This document shows, piece after piece, positions 61,456 through 64,000 of a DNA stretch of 64,000 bases. The stretch comes from Alphaproteobacteria bacterium. Lineage in GTDB: Bacteria; Pseudomonadota; Alphaproteobacteria; Micavibrionales; Micavibrionaceae. The stretch lies in NCBI GenBank assembly GCA_023384135.1, contig JAHDXS010000001.1:124001-188000 (forward strand), written 5' to 3'. Numbering within the stretch: position 1 is the first letter of the stretch; each line of letters begins with the position of its first letter. Made by a program: the position numbers and the translations under genes. The notes under the pieces were generated by a model. That model did no database searches, was not told the origin of the DNA, and saw nothing but the letters and a program-made list of their open reading frames with translations.

Positions 61456-62646
61456 TTACGGGTTTATCACAAGAAACGCGCTGCGTACAGTTTCCCGCTT
61501 GTCCAGATTGGAAAAATCCGAGCGCGCAAAATGCGCCTCCAGCCCGTCGGCGATCTCCAGAAGCCGCGCCTGTGGAAGGCCGAGAAGAAAGGCGCTTTTT
61601 CCGGTCCCAGCCAGATAAGCCGGAAAACTTGAACTTTCACGAGCCTTCAGGCTGACAAGCCTTCTGAAAATCCATACCATAAGGCGTGCGGTCAATGCAT
61701 AACGCTTTTCCACCCCCACACCCCCGAAACTATCAGAAAACTTATGAACGTCAGGCCAATTCCAATCCGGCGCCGCGCCCAGCAACGTCCAGACGCTCCT
61801 GAATATCTCCGGGCCGTCTTCGTCGGCAAAGCGCAGAGCTGCCCCGATGCTACCGCCAGCGAAGTCGCAGATAAGCTCGCCGTCGGCGGGCGAGTAGACA
61901 AACCCCTGCCGTGCCAGCAGGTCTTTGAGAATACGCTCTTCCAACGGCTCAAAACGTAAAACACGGCTGCGCGAATGGATGGTTGGTATAAGCGCACCGG
62001 CCCTATGCGTGATAAGGATAATCACAACCTTCTTAGGTGGTTCTTCAAGAATTTTAAGAAGCGCGTTCTGCGCGGCCGTATTCATCAGGTCAGCATCGTC
62101 CACGATCACGACGCGCCAGCCGCCCTCCGCCGAAGTTTTACGTAAAAAAGGCGCGATCTTGCGGACGGTCTCGACATTCAGAACGGCTTTCTCCTTACCC
62201 TTGGCGGCATCCATACCGCGTTCGATATAAAGCAGGCCGCCATGTCCCCCCGATGCCACACGCGAGAAAACCGGATCGCCCTGTCCCACGTCCATGGTTT
62301 CAGGCAAGGTCACCTCGCTGCCGCCAAAAAGGCTCTCACCGGCTTCGGGAATATTGCCATATTTAAAAAGAAACCGCGCAAACCGGAAGGCAAACGTGCA
62401 TTTTCCAATTCCTTGGGGACCGGAGAAAATCAGCGCGTGGGGAAGTCGGCCAGCTGCAAAGGCCTCCAGCAGTAATCGCTCCGGCTCTTGATGGCCGAAA
62501 CAGAACGTCATGGATTGCGGCACGCACAGCTGGGAATCACGCATCCCCGAAGAGGGCGCGGACACTTCAGGCGCAGAGAGCTCCTCGTCCTCGTCATGCA
62601 AGGACTCGGCCTCCGGGTCGGCCAGACTGTCCCCGAACAGATCCAT
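61456..62646 (-). CDS. holB: DNA polymerase III subunit delta'
   Basis: Clamp-loader subunit. 396 residues. Walker A-type loop GPQGIGKCT at 76-84, VVIVDDADLMNTAAQNALLK as the Walker B and sensor region (SRC-like LKILEEPP follows), and THRAGALIPTIHSRSRVLRF for the sensor segment. The Cys4 zinc module of E. coli delta' is absent. The first 34 residues form an acidic N-terminal extension (FGDSLADPEAESLHDEDEEL); AAAGG lies 9 nt before the ATG and supports this start. It follows tmk by 15 nt. Confidence 0.93.
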   Translation of the reverse strand: MDLFGDSLADPEAESLHDEDEELSAPEVSAPSSGMRDSQLCVPQSMTFCFGHQEPERLLLEAFAAGRLPHALIFSGPQGIGKCTFAFRFARFLFKYGNIPEAGESLFGGSEVTLPETMDVGQGDPVFSRVASGGHGGLLYIERGMDAAKGKEKAVLNVETVRKIAPFLRKTSAEGGWRVVIVDDADLMNTAAQNALLKILEEPPKKVVIILITHRAGALIPTIHSRSRVLRFEPLEERILKDLLARQGFVYSPADGELICDFAGGSIGAALRFADEDGPEIFRSVWTLLGAAPDWNWPDVHKFSDSFGGVGVEKRYALTARLMVWIFRRLVSLKARESSSFPAYLAGTGKSAFLLGLPQARLLEIADGLEAHFARSDFSNLDKRETVRSAFLVINP

Positions 62647-62661
62647 AATGCTTAACCTTTA

Positions 62662-63324
62662 CTATAATGTCTTGCGCACGGCATCCCAAATCGCGCCAGC
62701 CATCGCATCCACCGAAACGGTTGCGTCGATCACCAAGCACCGCTCAGGCTCGTTCTTCGCAATCATGAGAAAACCTTCACGCACTTTGTGATGAAAATCC
62801 ATCTCCAGTTTTTCGAAACGGTCTTCGCCCTCGAAGCCGCTCAAACCTTCACGGGCCAGCCGCTTGGTCGATCGGCTGAGGCCCAGTTCAGGAGGTAGAT
62901 CGAGAATAAAGGTCAGATCAGGCCGCAAATCCCCTAGAACGTCCTGCGAAAGCCGCCCGATCGTCTGCGCGTCAAGACCACGCCCGTATCCCTGATAGGC
63001 CAAGGTCGAGTCGGAAAAACGATCGCAAAGAACGATCTTCCCGGCCTCAAGTGCCGGACGCACAACCCGTTCCACATGCATCGCCCGTGCCGCAAGTACC
63101 AGCAAGACTTCTGCAAGCGGACTCCATTGCGCACCGCCGTCACGGACAAAAAGCGAGCGGATTTTCTCACCCTCGGGCGTGCCCCCCGGTTCGCGTGTGG
63201 TGATGACCTTGTAGTCTTCGCGGGTTAGAGCCTCCGCAAGACGGTTGATCTGCGTGGTTTTCCCCGCGCCCTCTCCGCCCTCCAGCGTAATAAACAGAGA
63301 CTGCTTTTTATGTTCAATCGTCAT
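62662..63324 (-). CDS. tmk: Thymidylate kinase
   Basis: Phosphorylates dTMP to dTDP. 220 residues. P-loop LEGGEGAGKTTQINRLAEAL; REPGGTPEGEKIRSL is the DRE/Y-type substrate segment; LCDRFSDSTLAYQGYGRGLD holds the DR(F/Y)..S motif; the LID follows near STKRLAREGLSGFEGEDRFE, with Arg residues there and not in the P-loop. Standard position between the carboxypeptidase gene and holB. Confidence 0.97.
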   Translation of the reverse strand: MTIEHKKQSLFITLEGGEGAGKTTQINRLAEALTREDYKVITTREPGGTPEGEKIRSLFVRDGGAQWSPLAEVLLVLAARAMHVERVVRPALEAGKIVLCDRFSDSTLAYQGYGRGLDAQTIGRLSQDVLGDLRPDLTFILDLPPELGLSRSTKRLAREGLSGFEGEDRFEKLEMDFHHKVREGFLMIAKNEPERCLVIDATVSVDAMAGAIWDAVRKTL

Positions 63325-63345
63325 AGCGTACGCTCAATCATGGCA

Positions 63346-64000
63346 TTAGCCGTTTACAAGAAGATGAAGCTTCTGCATCAGCCGTGCAAAAAACCCGGCC
63401 TGCGGAACCTCCGCCACAGTAACAAGGGGGATGGTTTCATCCTCCCGTCCCGCAATCCGTACCGTCACCATGCCGACATTGTCGCCCGCTTTCAGGGGGG
63501 CGATCAAGGGCGTTTTATAGGAAATATCGACCGAGACGTTTCCGGCCTCCATCTTGGGCAAGGTTACGGCCATGGAGTGCGCCGGACGCACGCCTATATT
63601 TTCCAAAGTGCCCCAGACTACAGGGACTTTCTCGATTTCTCTCTGTTCCTTGAAAATGGTCACATTTTTAAAACTGCCTAAGGCCCACTGCAAAAGTTTA
63701 GCGGACTCGTCTGCCCGTTCCTGCTGGCTTTTCATGCCGGTCAGAACTGCAACCACCCGCCGCCCTTCCTGCATGCCCGAAGCGATCAAACCGTAGCCCG
63801 CCTCCTCCGTATGGCCTGTCTTAACGCCGTCTGCACCTATGTTTCTATAAAGAAGCGGGTTGCGATTACCCTGCTTGATATCGTTATAGGTATAATCTTT
63901 CTCCGAATAGTAATGATAATACTCTGGAAAATCTCGAATTAAGGCCTGCGCCATGATTGCCATGTCGCGGGGCGTGGAATAATGCTCAGGGTCAGGCCAT
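63346..64000 (-). CDS. D-alanyl-D-alanine carboxypeptidase (PBP5/6 type), N-terminal part outside window
   Basis: Only the C-terminal 218 or so residues are inside. The frame is open to the window edge: WPDPEHYSTPRDMAIMAQAL precedes the first in-window Met, so the true start lies beyond. The KTG box is in NIGADGVKTGHTEEAGYGL; a PBP5 C-terminal beta domain follows, ending with the amphipathic helix FFARLMQKLHLLVNG that anchors these enzymes to the periplasmic face of the membrane. SXXK and SXN motifs are outside. The dacC/F-tmk-holB-metG order is typical of Alphaproteobacteria. A 21-nt gap separates it from tmk. Confidence 0.93.
   Translation of the reverse strand, partial: WPDPEHYSTPRDMAIMAQALIRDFPEYYHYYSEKDYTYNDIKQGNRNPLLYRNIGADGVKTGHTEEAGYGLIASGMQEGRRVVAVLTGMKSQQERADESAKLLQWALGSFKNVTIFKEQREIEKVPVVWGTLENIGVRPAHSMAVTLPKMEAGNVSVDISYKTPLIAPLKAGDNVGMVTVRIAGREDETIPLVTVAEVPQAGFFARLMQKLHLLVNG

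Overview
The window reads as a contiguous stretch of an alphaproteobacterial chromosome of moderate GC content. The evidence is gene order as well as gene content. The runs hfq-hflX, dnaK-dnaJ-dapB, rph-rdgB-hemW and dacC/F-tmk-holB-metG-tatD-metallohydrolase are all arrangements familiar from Alphaproteobacteria. The C-terminal half of an alphaproteobacterial Suv3-like helicase, a bactofilin and pyruvate phosphate dikinase fit the same group. The many small exported proteins of unknown function and the modest GC would suit a Micavibrio-like or Rhodospirillales-related lineage, but that finer placement is only a guess. I saw no insertion sequence, integrase, phage gene, CRISPR array or rRNA.

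Layout. 1-4 kb: end of hfq, then hflX, convergent with a trkH-mazG unit. 4-11 kb: an unrecognised 492-residue protein, a macro-domain protein, a YejA-type peptide-binding protein, a small exported protein, a heptosyltransferase-like GT9 enzyme, YgfZ and a Cys-rich exported protein. 11-21 kb: pyruvate phosphate dikinase, a GNAT enzyme, a polyprenyl diphosphate synthase, a membrane protein, a Rap1a/Tai-like exported protein, a helicase C-terminal protein with no helicase core, and a 567-residue exported protein. 21-30 kb: hemW-rdgB-rph facing hrcA, a lone exported protein, then grpE, dnaK, dnaJ and dapB. 30-36 kb: an AraC/methylguanine methyltransferase, nth, a bactofilin, an unknown, and uvrC. 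36-45 kb: a pentapeptide-repeat protein, a MarR-type regulator, tRNA-Leu(UAA), and a complete tetR-MFP-RND-OMF efflux operon behind a clear promoter and operator. 44-53 kb: an alpha/beta hydrolase, a U32 (TrhP-like) protein, tRNA-Arg(CCU), a membrane protein fused to a spermidine-synthase-like domain, and a sigma-54 response regulator preceded by a large inverted repeat. 53-58 kb: a zinc-linked island and an HEXXH protein pair. 58-64 kb: metallohydrolase, tatD, metG, holB, tmk and a partial D,D-carboxypeptidase.

The most interesting region is 52.8-56.2 kb. A LolD/MacB-type ABC pair, a DUF3299-like exported protein and a Zur-type Fur repressor form one overlapping operon. The permease carries a His/Asp/Glu-rich extracytoplasmic stretch. 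Divergent from the operon is a 90-residue membrane protein ending in a Cys/His cluster. Its promoter (TTGACA, 18 bp, TATAAC) is overlapped by a Zur-box-like palindrome. I infer a zinc-responsive envelope system in which the small protein is the new component.

Other points: an orphan helicase C-terminal protein; a nine-codon leader ORF coupled to the aminopropyltransferase-like gene; a 20-bp-arm inverted repeat before the NtrC-type gene; an apparently leaderless hrcA; two head-to-head gene pairs whose starts overlap or nearly touch; and an HEXXH protein with two Ca-loop-like segments and its own strong promoter. No gap between genes exceeds about 250 bases; the larger ones are described with the regulatory sites or neighbouring genes.
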